NCBI GenBank assembly: GCA_003056245.1
Contig: MVDH01000003.1
Coordinates: 1,691,497 to 1,755,496, forward strand
Origin: Cellvibrio sp. 79
GTDB taxonomy: Bacteria; Pseudomonadota; Gammaproteobacteria; Pseudomonadales; Cellvibrionaceae
Direction: 5' to 3'
Length of the DNA stretch: 64,000 bases
The notes beneath the pieces are model-generated. The model had not been told where the DNA came from, did no database searches, and worked only from the letters and a program-made list of their open reading frames with translations. Each line of letters begins with the position of its first letter. Within the stretch, counting starts at the first letter, position 1. The translations under genes and the position numbers were made by a program. This document shows positions 8,564 to 17,702 of the stretch, one piece after another.

Positions 8564-9840
8564 TCGTCGTCTTCGTCCGGTTCTTTAAAGCGCAAGGCAA
8601 GTGCATCCTCGGCGCTCATTTTGGGAGGGAATGCTATTTCCCAAGGCGTTTTTCCCACAACAGCATGAGCCAGGTGTCGGTGTAGCTGTTGGTAATCAGG
8701 TGTTTTCAAGTCGGGATAGATTTCATCTTTCGCCAGGAGTTCCAATACCTGATTGGCTAAATTGGGGGCCAATGTCAGTTTAGTGGGCCATCCCACCAAT
8801 AAATTGGTCCCTTCAACGTGCGTGACAAATGCATTGTCGGGGCGAGCAAATCCGGGTTGCAAGGGTTCGGCGCGATCAATTGGTAATGTGGCCCATTCGG
8901 CCCCTTGCAGATTGATCCAGGGAATAAGGCGGCGTAATTCTTCTTCAGCAAGCTGGATTAGGTCTTCCGGGGCCATACTTGCGCCTTTCTCTGCCAGGCT
9001 GCCGCCGAGGTACCACACATGCCCTCCATCGGGCAGGCGATGGCTGGAAATGGTCAAGCGCGGCGTAGTGTCGGTGCCCAGGCAGTGGCCATAAAAATCA
9101 AAAGGATGAAAGTGCTTCACCATCACCTGTTGTAACGGACGTAGCTGCATCGCAGGCTGTGAATGGCCGGCTTGAGTCAGCAAATCAGCATTGCCTTTTC
9201 CGGCGGTGAACACGAAGCGCGTAGCGTGAATTTCCAGCGATTGTTCCGTTGAATCAATGCGCAAGTACAGCTTGCCTTGTTTGTCTTTGCTCAGGTGCGA
9301 ATGGTTCCAATCGATGTGAAAACAATGCCCATCCATATTCAGGGCAAGGTTGGCAATCAGGCTGGGGGCATCTATGACCAGATCCTCCAGGCGATACAAA
9401 CTGCCAGTGAATAATGGGTGACGCAGTAGCGGCGGGCGGCGGTCGGGGTGTACCGGTTCTACTCGCCCGCGCGTGATTTTACTGGCGAGGAAACTGGAAA
9501 GCTTGCTACCCAGATCATCCCCCGACCACATGAAAAAATGATCGCTGAGAATACGGGTGTGATGCAAATCGACATCGCCTTCACCGCACAGGCATTCGCG
9601 CCAGTGTTTGGGCATCTCGGCGATAGCCTCGGATGCGCCGGTGAGTGCGCCAGCGAGGGTGTACTTCATACCGCCATGAATCATTCCCTGGGATGCCAGG
9701 GTCTGGCCTCCGCCAAGCGTGCCTGATTCGAACACAACCACCGAGTAACCTGCATCTTTTGCGCGGTTGGCGAGCCACAGACCGGCAACACCACCGCCGA
9801 TAATCGCGAGGTCGAAACATGAGCAGACGGGCGCAGGCAT
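8560..9840 (-). CDS. FAD-dependent oxidoreductase (DAO family)
   Basis: A 426-residue FAD-linked oxidoreductase of the DAO / glycine-oxidase-like fold. The N-terminal Rossmann dinucleotide site 'LAIIGGGVAGLWLANRA' ends in an acidic residue ('VVFESG'). It is followed by 'GGGQTLASQGMIHGGMKY', a motif of a widespread uncharacterised oxidoreductase group. Its stop overlaps the start of the aldo/keto reductase, so the two probably act in the same process. It is the first gene of a seven-gene minus-strand run ending in tatC. The substrate cannot be inferred. Confidence 0.87.
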   Translation of the reverse strand: MPAPVCSCFDLAIIGGGVAGLWLANRAKDAGYSVVVFESGTLGGGQTLASQGMIHGGMKYTLAGALTGASEAIAEMPKHWRECLCGEGDVDLHHTRILSDHFFMWSGDDLGSKLSSFLASKITRGRVEPVHPDRRPPLLRHPLFTGSLYRLEDLVIDAPSLIANLALNMDGHCFHIDWNHSHLSKDKQGKLYLRIDSTEQSLEIHATRFVFTAGKGNADLLTQAGHSQPAMQLRPLQQVMVKHFHPFDFYGHCLGTDTTPRLTISSHRLPDGGHVWYLGGSLAEKGASMAPEDLIQLAEEELRRLIPWINLQGAEWATLPIDRAEPLQPGFARPDNAFVTHVEGTNLLVGWPTKLTLAPNLANQVLELLAKDEIYPDLKTPDYQQLHRHLAHAVVGKTPWEIAFPPKMSAEDALALRFKEPDEDDE

Positions 9841-9963
9841 AGGCAGTTAATAATCCACAAGGTCGGTTTTGGACGGGCGCGCAGTATAAGTCTTTCCCGC
9901 TTGCCGCAGCAGCCTGTTCTGCTGCTAATATGCAGGGAAAATTTTACGGGTTAGTCGATCAGC

Positions 9964-10863
9964 ATGTCATTTACCTTGTTGTTAACGGATGTAATTTCCC
10001 CTTTGGGCAAAACCCTTGAGCATGAGCTTGAACGGGAGTCCTTCAAAACACTGGTGCCGGGTGCCGATATTAATTCGTCTGACCCGATGAGCCTTGGTGA
10101 TTACATCAGGCGGCACAAGGTGGATCTGGTGTTGAACTGCCGCGGTTGGGAGGCCGCCTTTCACGCTGGTGGCCAGGCTGAACTGGTGCGAGCTGCGCAA
10201 GTCCTGGCAAGCGCTTGCGCGGTAGCCGATGTTCCCCTTATCCATTACTCCAGTTACCGTGTTTTTGGTGCTGATCTGAAAGGAACGCACAGTGAAAAAG
10301 ATGCAGTAGCACCGCTCGATGAAACCGGTCGGGCGTTTGTGCAAGCCGAAGAGGCAATTGCCGGTGGCTCGCCAAAGCACATTATCTTGCGCTTGAGTTG
10401 GGTAATTGGTGCGTACGGAGATAATTTGCTAACGCGGTTATTGGGCGCTTATCTGGCTGGCGCAGCGGTCAGTGTGAATCGACGTTTGCGTGGAGCGCCA
10501 ACGGCGTTATCGGATGCGGCGCGAATTGCAGTCGCGCTTATCAAGCAAATTAGTTGCGGCGCCGAGAACTGGGGCGTCATGCATTATTGCAGTGGCGATG
10601 CTTGTACCCAGGATGAATTTGCGGAGCATCTGTTACAGTTGTTGATCCAGCAGCAATTATTGACTGCGGAACCCAGGTTAACCCTGACGGATGAAGATCC
10701 CGGCAATGAGCCACCCAGCGCAATTTTAGGTTGCCGCCGGGTGCGTGATTATTTCGGGGTCCAGACGCGCTCCTGGCGCCCCAGCTTGTTGCCATTGGTA
10801 AAACAATGGCTACATAACCGCGAGCAAGACCGCGAGCAAGCGCAAACGGGAGCCAGCCAGTAA
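9964..10863 (+). CDS. RmlD-like sugar-nucleotide-binding protein with degenerate active site
   Basis: A 299-residue protein with the extended short-chain dehydrogenase fold of the RmlD (dTDP-4-dehydrorhamnose reductase) group. It keeps 'VDLVLNCRGWEAAF', 'PLIHYSSYRVFGA' and 'ILRLSWVIGAYGDN' in the right order. The N-terminal Gly-rich NAD(P) loop is poor ('LLLTDVISPLGKTL'), and the YxxxK catalytic pair expected after the acidic loop is replaced ('ETGRAFVQAEEAI'). It may therefore bind but not reduce a nucleotide sugar, or have another role. No rhamnose genes are nearby. It is divergent from the FAD oxidoreductase. Confidence 0.7.
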   Translation: MSFTLLLTDVISPLGKTLEHELERESFKTLVPGADINSSDPMSLGDYIRRHKVDLVLNCRGWEAAFHAGGQAELVRAAQVLASACAVADVPLIHYSSYRVFGADLKGTHSEKDAVAPLDETGRAFVQAEEAIAGGSPKHIILRLSWVIGAYGDNLLTRLLGAYLAGAAVSVNRRLRGAPTALSDAARIAVALIKQISCGAENWGVMHYCSGDACTQDEFAEHLLQLLIQQQLLTAEPRLTLTDEDPGNEPPSAILGCRRVRDYFGVQTRSWRPSLLPLVKQWLHNREQDREQAQTGASQ

Positions 10864-10893
10864 TCCGTTACTGGCCGACGGAGCTGAAGTTGG

Positions 10894-11985
10894 TTAGCCG
10901 GATGTTTTTTCCAAACGCAAAGTTTGCTTGCGTAAGTCTTCACCGAAGTGCATCCCTTTCATTTCGATTTGGTGATAACTGATTGTTGCAAGCACCAAAC
11001 TTATTCCCACACTGCTGGCAACAAACACAATCGCGCCAATAGTGGTTGCGCCCAATGCGTAGATGCAAGCGTTAAGCAGCAAGATAAGCAGCAGGGAGTG
11101 GGTCAGGTAAAGGCTGTAAGAAATATCGCCCAAAAATTTCATCGCAGATGAAGAAAGGAATGTAAAACGCTCTGGAGAGTAATAAATCACGGCGATCAAT
11201 ATCGCTACCAAAATGCTTTCGTAATAGACAATCCACAAATCGCCATAACCGGCCCCTGTCATCAGACGCGCTAAATAAAACGCGGTAAACAAACCGATAA
11301 TTAAGAACCAGAAGGCGCTTGCAGGCAGGCGCGCCATAAGTACGGCCACCGGTTTGCCCCACAGTAATAGGCTAAGCCCCAAATAAAAACTTATCATGTA
11401 GAAATTCCAGTAGTGCTGGAACTCAAATGGCAGCAGAGACAATGCGATGCAAGCGACTACAGCGAGTGCAATCAGGCGCATGTTTTTTCCGCTTAAAATC
11501 ATTAATGGAATCAGCGCCGACGCAACCAGTTCCACAAAAATAGACCAGGTTGGCGGATTGGCTTTTAGCGAATAACCAACATATCCCGCGATAAATTTCA
11601 TCAAATTAAATTCGCCGTAGGATTTCGGGTTTAACGAGTAGGGCATATGGGGATCTACATAAAGCAGATAAAGTCCGCCGAGCGTCACGGTCACTAACAT
11701 CAATGGCATTATTCTGAAAATCCGGCGATGCGCGTAAACCAGAGTGGTATTAGCCGTAACGCCGGTTTTGGCGAGCGAGGCACCAACGACCAATCCACTC
11801 AATACAAAGAAAAAGGTCACGGCAGCACTGCCATTGAAAATATGGACGAAAGTAAATTGCGGGAATCCTTCATCAATTCGCGCTTGTATATGGCAAAGCA
11901 GCACTATCAGTGCCGCCATGCCGCGCAGTGCATGCAAGGGGATAGAAAACCCCTGCTGTCTTGCTGAGTCGGTAAACATATTCAT
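10894..11985 (-). CDS. Acyltransferase family 3 membrane protein (copy 1)
   Basis: A 363-residue inner-membrane O-acyltransferase of the acyltransferase-3 (OafA/YrhL/NodX) family, which usually acetylates exported polysaccharide or lipid sugars. The signature 'HALRGMAALIVLLCHI' near the N-terminus has the conserved Arg and His. About ten hydrophobic segments follow. The start at 11985 is preferred because 'MNMFTDSARQ' then aligns with 'MNLFVVEARQ' of the neighbouring paralogue and GAGGA lies 8 nt upstream. Gene 12091-13182 is a paralogue of exactly the same length, 105 bp away, so this is a tandem duplication. Confidence 0.88.
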   Translation of the reverse strand: MNMFTDSARQQGFSIPLHALRGMAALIVLLCHIQARIDEGFPQFTFVHIFNGSAAVTFFFVLSGLVVGASLAKTGVTANTTLVYAHRRIFRIMPLMLVTVTLGGLYLLYVDPHMPYSLNPKSYGEFNLMKFIAGYVGYSLKANPPTWSIFVELVASALIPLMILSGKNMRLIALAVVACIALSLLPFEFQHYWNFYMISFYLGLSLLLWGKPVAVLMARLPASAFWFLIIGLFTAFYLARLMTGAGYGDLWIVYYESILVAILIAVIYYSPERFTFLSSSAMKFLGDISYSLYLTHSLLLILLLNACIYALGATTIGAIVFVASSVGISLVLATISYHQIEMKGMHFGEDLRKQTLRLEKTSG

Positions 11986-12090
11986 CCTGGATTTCCTCAT
12001 AACCGCGATTGGATTGCGGAAAAATTACGGGCAGAAATTTGCTCGCAAAAGGTTGTAGCAAAAAAGTGGAAAAACTTACGATCAAAATAA

Positions 12091-13182
12091 CTACTGCGAA
12101 TATCCTTGCAGCTGCCGGGGTGTGCCGCGCAAGCTTTCCCCCAGCTTGATACCGTTAAGTTCAATGTATTGATAAGAAAAATGTGCGACTACGAAACTGA
12201 CGCACAGTGAAATTGCCGAAAAAATAATTGCGCTCAAACCGCTGGTGCCAAGTAGCGCAGTAACTGCATTTAATGTGAGCACCAATAAAATCCAATGTGT
12301 TAAATAAAGGCTGTAGGAAACATCCCCCAGATAGGTAAATACCTGTTTGTTAAGCACAGAAAATTTTTCTGGCAAGTAATAAATAACGGCAACCAGCGGC
12401 GCAACGGTGAGGGTTTCCCAGTAGACAATCCACAAGTCGCCGTAGGTGGGATTGGCGAGCGGGCGAGCACAATAAAATGCGGCAAAAAATAACAGCACAA
12501 GTCCCCAGAAAACAGCAGCAGGTAGTGTGGCGGCCCAGCGGGATAACGGTTTGCCCCACACCAGAATGGTCAAGCCGACATAGAAGCTGATGATGTAAAA
12601 ATTCCAATGATGTTTGAAATCGACGGGTACAAATGAAAACGCAATGCATAACAGGGTTGTGGCGATAATGTAACGAACCTTGGTGCCAGTGAGGATCATC
12701 AACGGAATTAACAATGAAGCGACAAGCTCAATGTAAATTGACCAAATAGGTTGGTTGGGTTTGAGCGAATAGCCAATGTAAGCGGCAAGGAATTTTGCAA
12801 AGGAAAAATCGCCGTACGCATCGTCATACATGGAGTAAGTCATAGAATCGTTTAGCAGTAGCAAATAAAGCCCGCCAATGCTCACCGTGACAAACAATAG
12901 CGGCATAATGCGGAAGAAACGCCGATGTAAATAGGTGCTCACGCGGTCAACACTCAACTCCTGTTTAGCCAGCGCAGCGCCTACCACCAGGCCGCTTAGT
13001 ACGAAAAAGAAAATAACTGCCCCGCTGCCATTAAATATGGCAGGAAATGCCCACTCCGAATAAGCCTCTTTAATACGCATGTGGATATGGCTCAGCAACA
13101 CAATTACTGCCGCAATACCGCGCAACGCATGTAAAGGAAAAGAGAAGGAATTTTGGCGGGCTTCAACGACAAACAAATTCAT
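12091..13182 (-). CDS. Acyltransferase family 3 membrane protein (copy 2)
   Basis: Paralogue of the downstream gene, also 363 residues, with the signature 'HALRGIAAVIVLLSHIHMRI' and matching blocks throughout ('SYSLYLTH', 'PLMILTG' against 'PLMILSG', 'YGDLWIVYWE' against 'YGDLWIVYYE'). An integral membrane acyl transferase of unknown acceptor. The start at 13182 has AGGGA about 8 nt upstream, and a longer frame adds only ten unconserved residues. The C-terminal tails diverge most between the copies, as expected if substrate or partner differs. Confidence 0.88.
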   Translation of the reverse strand: MNLFVVEARQNSFSFPLHALRGIAAVIVLLSHIHMRIKEAYSEWAFPAIFNGSGAVIFFFVLSGLVVGAALAKQELSVDRVSTYLHRRFFRIMPLLFVTVSIGGLYLLLLNDSMTYSMYDDAYGDFSFAKFLAAYIGYSLKPNQPIWSIYIELVASLLIPLMILTGTKVRYIIATTLLCIAFSFVPVDFKHHWNFYIISFYVGLTILVWGKPLSRWAATLPAAVFWGLVLLFFAAFYCARPLANPTYGDLWIVYWETLTVAPLVAVIYYLPEKFSVLNKQVFTYLGDVSYSLYLTHWILLVLTLNAVTALLGTSGLSAIIFSAISLCVSFVVAHFSYQYIELNGIKLGESLRGTPRQLQGYSQ

Positions 13183-13451
13183 GGGTTGTTCCCTGTAGGT
13201 GTAAAACAGCAAACTCTATGCAGGCACTGTGCCAGCCGGTAAATGGCGGCAAACTCATTAAGTGCGTCCGGCTTTTGTGAGGTGGTCGAACAATTGTTTG
13301 AAGGGAATGTAAAATTTACGGGAATGTCTGCAAAAACTATCCCGGTATAACGGAGTGGCGCATGGATCGTGCTTTATCGCCGTTAACTTTTGAGGCTGGA
13401 TGCATTAAACCAGTGCAAAGAGAATTAGTTGATTTGCCAAACCAAAAAATA

Positions 13452-13480
13452 AAAAAGCGCGAGTAGGGCTCGCGCTTTTT
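13452..13480 (-). terminator. Terminator after fabB
   Basis: A 12-bp stem (AAAAAGCGCGAG / CTCGCGCTTTTT) with a 5-nt loop lies 23 nt beyond the fabB stop. Read on the minus strand it ends in a T tract. Confidence 0.85.
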
Positions 13481-13502
13481 TATTGCTGCAAATCGTGCTG
13501 GA

Positions 13503-14714
13503 TCAGATTTTTTGGAACACCAATGTGGCGTTAGTACCACCAAAGCCAAAGCTGTTGGACATCACACGCGTCAGCTTCACATCGTCCTGGCGTTTAAGGG
13601 CGATTGGCATACCTTCCGCTTCCGGATCGAGGGTCTCGATGTTGGCAGATGCGCAAATAAAATCATTTTCCATCATTAACAAACTGTAAATCGCCTCTTG
13701 CACGCCGGTTGCACCCAGGCTGTGGCCAGTGAGGGATTTGGTGGAGCTGATGGGGGGAATGTTGCTACCAAACGTTTCTTTGATGGCTTTGAGTTCGGCC
13801 AAATCGCCTACCGGCGTCGAGGTGCCGTGGGAATTGATGTAGTCGACATCACCCTGCACGGTAGCGAGTGCTTGTTTCATACAGCGCACTGCGCCTTCGC
13901 CGGAGGGCGCGACCATATCATAACCATCGGACGTTGCGCCGTAGCCGACCACTTCTGCATAAATTTTGGCGCCGCGCGCTTTCGCGTGCTCGTATTCTTC
14001 CAGCACCAGGCAACCGCCGCCGCCAGCGATGACGAAGCCGTCGCGATTGGCATCGTAAGCGCGGGATGCTTTATCCGGGGTTTCGTTGTATTTGGTAGAA
14101 AGTGCGCCCATCGCATCAAACAGTGCGGTCAGGGTCCAGTGTTCTTCTTCACCGCCGCCGGCAAAGACTACGTCTTGCTTGCCGAGTTGAATCAATTCCA
14201 TCGCATTGCCAACACAATGGGCGCTGGTCGCACAGGCAGAGGAGATCGAGTAATTAACGCCTTTGATTTTGAACGGGGTTGCCAAGCACGCGGATGTAGT
14301 GCTGCCCATGGTTTGCGTTACACGATAAGGACCAACACGCTTTAAGCCTTTTTCACGCAGGATATCGGCCGCTTCTACCAGATTCATGGAGGAGGCGCCG
14401 CCGGAACCCATAATGATACCGGTGCGATCATTGGAAACCTGTTCTTCACTCAGGCCTGAATCGGCGATGGCTTGTTGCATGGAGAGATAGGCATAGGCCG
14501 CCGCATCACCCATAAAACGTAATACTTTGCGGTCAATCAGTTCAGACAGGTTGATATCAACAGAGCCTGCGACGTGGCTGCGGAATCCCATCTCTTTGTA
14601 GGTTTCCTGAAATTTGATACCGGAACGGCCAGCGCGCAATGCATCCAACACGGCATTTTTATCATTGCCCAGACAGGACACGATTCCCATACCGGTTACA
14701 ACAACGCGTTTCAT
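13503..14714 (-). CDS. fabB: Beta-ketoacyl-ACP synthase I FabB
   Basis: Condensing enzyme of type II fatty acid synthesis, needed to elongate unsaturated intermediates made by FabA. The 403 residues carry the thiolase-fold Cys-His-His triad: Cys161 in '[12 protein letters not shown]', His296 in '[11 protein letters not shown]' and His331 in '[11 protein letters not shown]'. The C-terminal '[13 protein letters not shown]' is also conserved. Pairing with fabA upstream is the standard arrangement for anaerobic unsaturated fatty acid synthesis in gammaproteobacteria. Confidence 0.97.
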   Translation of the reverse strand: MKRVVVTGMGIVSCLGNDKNAVLDALRAGRSGIKFQETYKEMGFRSHVAGSVDINLSELIDRKVLRFMGDAAAYAYLSMQQAIADSGLSEEQVSNDRTGIIMGSGGASSMNLVEAADILREKGLKRVGPYRVTQTMGSTTSACLATPFKIKGVNYSISSACATSAHCVGNAMELIQLGKQDVVFAGGGEEEHWTLTALFDAMGALSTKYNETPDKASRAYDANRDGFVIAGGGGCLVLEEYEHAKARGAKIYAEVVGYGATSDGYDMVAPSGEGAVRCMKQALATVQGDVDYINSHGTSTPVGDLAELKAIKETFGSNIPPISSTKSLTGHSLGATGVQEAIYSLLMMENDFICASANIETLDPEAEGMPIALKRQDDVKLTRVMSNSFGFGGTNATLVFQKI

Positions 14715-14859
14715 AGGCTACCTCTTACATTTTTTTGCTACAGCGCCTGAACAGCAGGTTTGAACAGAACTCTGGCGTAATTATCTGACGGGGTTATAAA
14801 ACGGTGAGTATTATGCCACAGGAGTTTGGCGCTCACCGTCTATCGTTATTTTATAAAGC

Positions 14860-15384
14860 TTAGAAGCTATCGGTATTTTGGAACAGGCCAACGCGCAAAT
14901 CGTGCGCAAAATAGATGTCTTTGCCATCACATGAAACGCGGCCATCGGCAATACCCATAATGAGTTTGCGTTCAATTACACGTTTTAAATTGATGTGATA
15001 GGTGATCTTTTTGGCGGTAGGCAAAATCTGGCCAGTGAATTTCACTTCGCCGCAACCCAGGGCACGGCCGCGGCCGGGATTGCCTTTCCAGCCGAGGAAA
15101 AAACCTACCAATTGCCACATCGCATCCAGCCCCAAACAGCCGGGCATCACCGGGTCGCCGGGGAAATGGCATTCGAAGAACCATAAATCCGGGCTGATAT
15201 CCAGCTCGGCGACAATCTCGCCCTTACCAAATTCACCACCGGTTTGGCTGATATGCACCACGCGGTCGAGCATCAGCATATTGGGTTTTGGTAATTGTGC
15301 ATTGCCCGGGCCAAACAATTTGCCGTCGCCACACAGGAGCAGGTCTTCGCGGCTGTAGGAGCTTTTGGGTTCAAAATTGGTCAT
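14860..15384 (-). CDS. fabA: 3-hydroxydecanoyl-ACP dehydratase/isomerase FabA
   Basis: Bifunctional dehydratase and trans-2/cis-3 isomerase that introduces the double bond of unsaturated fatty acids. The 174 residues are the usual length. The active-site His73 is in '[14 protein letters not shown]' and Asp87 in 'LGLDAMWQ'. It lies upstream of fabB with a 145-bp gap, in the same direction. FadR/FabR-type control would be expected in that gap or upstream of fabA, but I do not see a site I can defend. Confidence 0.97.
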   Translation of the reverse strand: MTNFEPKSSYSREDLLLCGDGKLFGPGNAQLPKPNMLMLDRVVHISQTGGEFGKGEIVAELDISPDLWFFECHFPGDPVMPGCLGLDAMWQLVGFFLGWKGNPGRGRALGCGEVKFTGQILPTAKKITYHINLKRVIERKLIMGIADGRVSCDGKDIYFAHDLRVGLFQNTDSF

Positions 15385-15520
15385 GGAATTTACTCATTCG
15401 ATGTTAGCTGGGCGGGCCAAAACGATAGACCCCGCGCAAAAGTGCGCCATTCTAACCGCTGTGGCCAAGTTGTCCAGTTAAGGCGATGCCAGCATCGCCC
15501 CGCAAAGAGAGGATTGACGG

Positions 15521-16483
15521 CTAGAAACTGCGCGCGAGCGAGAATTCGGCGAGTTGTTTCATGGCCTGGGTAAAGCGGTTGTCGGGCAGTTGGTCAAGCT
15601 GGATAAGGGCGTCTTGCACTTGTTGTTTGGCGCAATCGAGCGTGTAAGCCATCCCGCCAGTGACCTGGACGATTTCCAGAATGGCTGGCAGTTTACTGGC
15701 GTCGCCGTTGCGAATTGCCGTTGCAATCACCTCCGCTTGTTCCGCGGTGCCAGTGCGCATCGCGTGAATCAATGGCAGCGTCGGTTTGCCTTCGGCCAAA
15801 TCGTCGCCCACGTTTTTCCCGAGGGTTGCTGCATCGCCAGTGTAGTCCAGTGCATCATCTACCAATTGGAACGCGACGCCGACTTTGCGCCCGTAAATGG
15901 CGAGTGCTTTGCGTTGTGTTTCGGTTGCGCCGCAAGCAACGGCCGCTACTTCGCAGGCTGCTGCAAAGAGAATGGCGGTTTTCTTATCGATCACGCGGAA
16001 GTAATTTTCCTCGCTCACGTTCGGGTCTTTGGCGTTCACCAATTGTTGCACTTCACCTTCGGCGATAATGTTGGTGGTATCGCTCAGGATCGCCATGACA
16101 TCCATGTTGCCGATGCCAACCATCATCTGGAATGCGCGTGAATACAGGAAGTCGCCGACCAATACGCTGGGTGCATTACCCCATTGGGCGTTGGCGGTGG
16201 GGCGGCCTCGACGCAGGCTGGATACATCGACAACATCATCGTGTAGCAAGGTTGCGGTGTGGATAAATTCAATAATTGCTGCCAGCGATAAATGATCTTT
16301 GCCCTGATAGCCCAGTGCATTGGCGGTGAGTAATACCAATAAAGGGCGCAGGCGTTTGCCGCCCGCCTCCACCAGATAGTGGCCGATATTTTCTACCAGG
16401 CCCACGTCAGAATGGAGTTTGTCGATGATTAGTTGGTTTACCGCAGTGAAATCGTCTTTCACTGCCTCATGGAATGGCAGCAT
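15521..16483 (-). CDS. ispB: Polyprenyl diphosphate synthase IspB-like
   Basis: A trans-prenyl diphosphate synthase of 320 residues, most likely making the octaprenyl chain of ubiquinone. Both aspartate-rich substrate sites are present: 'LLHDDVVDVSSLRRGRPT' (first DDxxD) and 'QLVDDALDYTGD' (second). 'EGEVQQL' and the C-terminal 'DNRFTQAMKQLAEFSLARSF' are typical of the long-chain IspB group. It is not next to rplU/rpmA here, unlike the common gammaproteobacterial order, and has a phosphopantetheinyl transferase 89 bp upstream. Confidence 0.92.
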   Translation of the reverse strand: MLPFHEAVKDDFTAVNQLIIDKLHSDVGLVENIGHYLVEAGGKRLRPLLVLLTANALGYQGKDHLSLAAIIEFIHTATLLHDDVVDVSSLRRGRPTANAQWGNAPSVLVGDFLYSRAFQMMVGIGNMDVMAILSDTTNIIAEGEVQQLVNAKDPNVSEENYFRVIDKKTAILFAAACEVAAVACGATETQRKALAIYGRKVGVAFQLVDDALDYTGDAATLGKNVGDDLAEGKPTLPLIHAMRTGTAEQAEVIATAIRNGDASKLPAILEIVQVTGGMAYTLDCAKQQVQDALIQLDQLPDNRFTQAMKQLAEFSLARSF

Positions 16484-16572
16484 GGAATCTTCTTATTGAA
16501 TGACTGGACAGGTGGCGGCCATGCTAGCAGTGGAGACCCGAGAGTCAAGTAAAAAGCTTGTGATGCGTGCGG

Positions 16573-17310
16573 TTATGCCAGTGCTAACAGGGGATCAAAC
16601 CAGCAGGTTTGCGGCAAATCTGCGTTGGCGGCAGCAAGTGCGCAGTAGCCGGTGTCGGGCAGTTGCCATTGATGAAACTGCCATTTATCAGTAACTGATT
16701 GCGCTTGCAGTGTCGGTGACAAACTAACCGTAATTGGATGCTGCACAGTAAAATTAAGATTTTCCAATCCCGCTGAGATACCTACACCCATCGCTTTAAG
16801 CAGTGCTTCTTTTAATGTCCAGAGTTGATAGAAAAAACGGATTTGCTCGTCGCCCTGACGCTGGCGCAGCTGCGCATATTCATCTGGATGGTAATAATTT
16901 TCGGCAATGCCCAGCAGGTCGCGTGAGTCGCGGCTTTGCTCAATATCCACGCCCAATTCCATATCCTGCGCCAACGCCAGCAATGCCCAATGGCCGCTGT
17001 GACTTAAATTGAATCTGAGCGGATTGTTGGCGATGTAGGGTTTACCTTTTTCGCGGCGACTAAATACCAGCGAAGCGGGTGCTAGTTGCAGATATTGCCC
17101 CAGCACTCTACGTAGCAGCCAGCGGCTGGCGATGTATTCCTCTTTGCCACGGATAAATTTTTGCGCGCGTTCGCGTTCATCATTACTCATTAACAAGAGC
17201 GCTTGCTCAGCCAATGGGTTGTTGAATTGGCGAACATCCAGCAGCCACAAATGAACCTGTCCGAGTTGCAATGGCTGCGGGGCAAGTTGGAGTTCAGGCA
17301 ATAGTTGCAT
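16573..17310 (-). CDS. 4'-phosphopantetheinyl transferase (Sfp-type)
   Basis: Transfers the phosphopantetheine arm of CoA to carrier proteins. The 245-residue length indicates the two-subdomain Sfp-like class rather than AcpS. The motifs are complete: 'SHSGHWALLA', 'GVDIEQSRD' with the Mg-binding Asp and Glu, and 'FYQLWTLKEALLKAMGVG' (WxxKExxxK). No polyketide or peptide synthetase is visible in the window, so its carrier may be FabA/FabB-pathway ACP or a distant synthase. It shares a strand with ispB. Confidence 0.9.
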   Translation of the reverse strand: MQLLPELQLAPQPLQLGQVHLWLLDVRQFNNPLAEQALLLMSNDERERAQKFIRGKEEYIASRWLLRRVLGQYLQLAPASLVFSRREKGKPYIANNPLRFNLSHSGHWALLALAQDMELGVDIEQSRDSRDLLGIAENYYHPDEYAQLRQRQGDEQIRFFYQLWTLKEALLKAMGVGISAGLENLNFTVQHPITVSLSPTLQAQSVTDKWQFHQWQLPDTGYCALAAANADLPQTCWFDPLLALA

Positions 17311-17702
17311 AGCGATTCCTTGATTGCGGGGCGCCCATGATACGCAATACGGTTTGATCCCGCCTTACTGATGCGCAAGCTGATACGAAGATAGGGCCGG
17401 CAAAAAAATGCCTGTGCATTATCAATTCAAGTCGTACTTTGAAGCGCTGTGAGCAAACCCGCAAATCTTCTGCTTGTGTATGAATCAGCTTTGTTTTTCA
17501 GTGCCAGGTTTGACTCAGGTCATTTAGCCGAACGCAAAAATTTTCGTTCGGTCTCCTTGTGCGAACGCGCTTTATTTTTTTGCTTCCACACTGGTGCGGT
17601 TGTTTGCCCGCATCTGTTGTTGTCATGCAGGGGCGGGTTTTATCAATCGCACCCATGTAATAAATGAATAGCAAATGAATAACAATAGAGAGGCAAAACC
17701 AA
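17311..17702. other. Intergenic promoter region between two divergent genes
   Basis: A 392-bp gap between the phosphopantetheinyl transferase (minus) and the di-heme oxidoreductase (plus). It must hold both promoters. Only short ORFs without support occur. A GAGAGG ribosome binding site precedes the plus-strand gene at about 17690. I see no clear operator or riboswitch. Confidence 0.5.

Noticed and set aside
13698-14345. A 215-codon plus-strand frame inside fabB
   Set aside because: Antisense shadow of fabB, with no family features.
15554-16141. A 195-codon plus-strand frame inside ispB
   Set aside because: Antisense shadow of a conserved enzyme gene.
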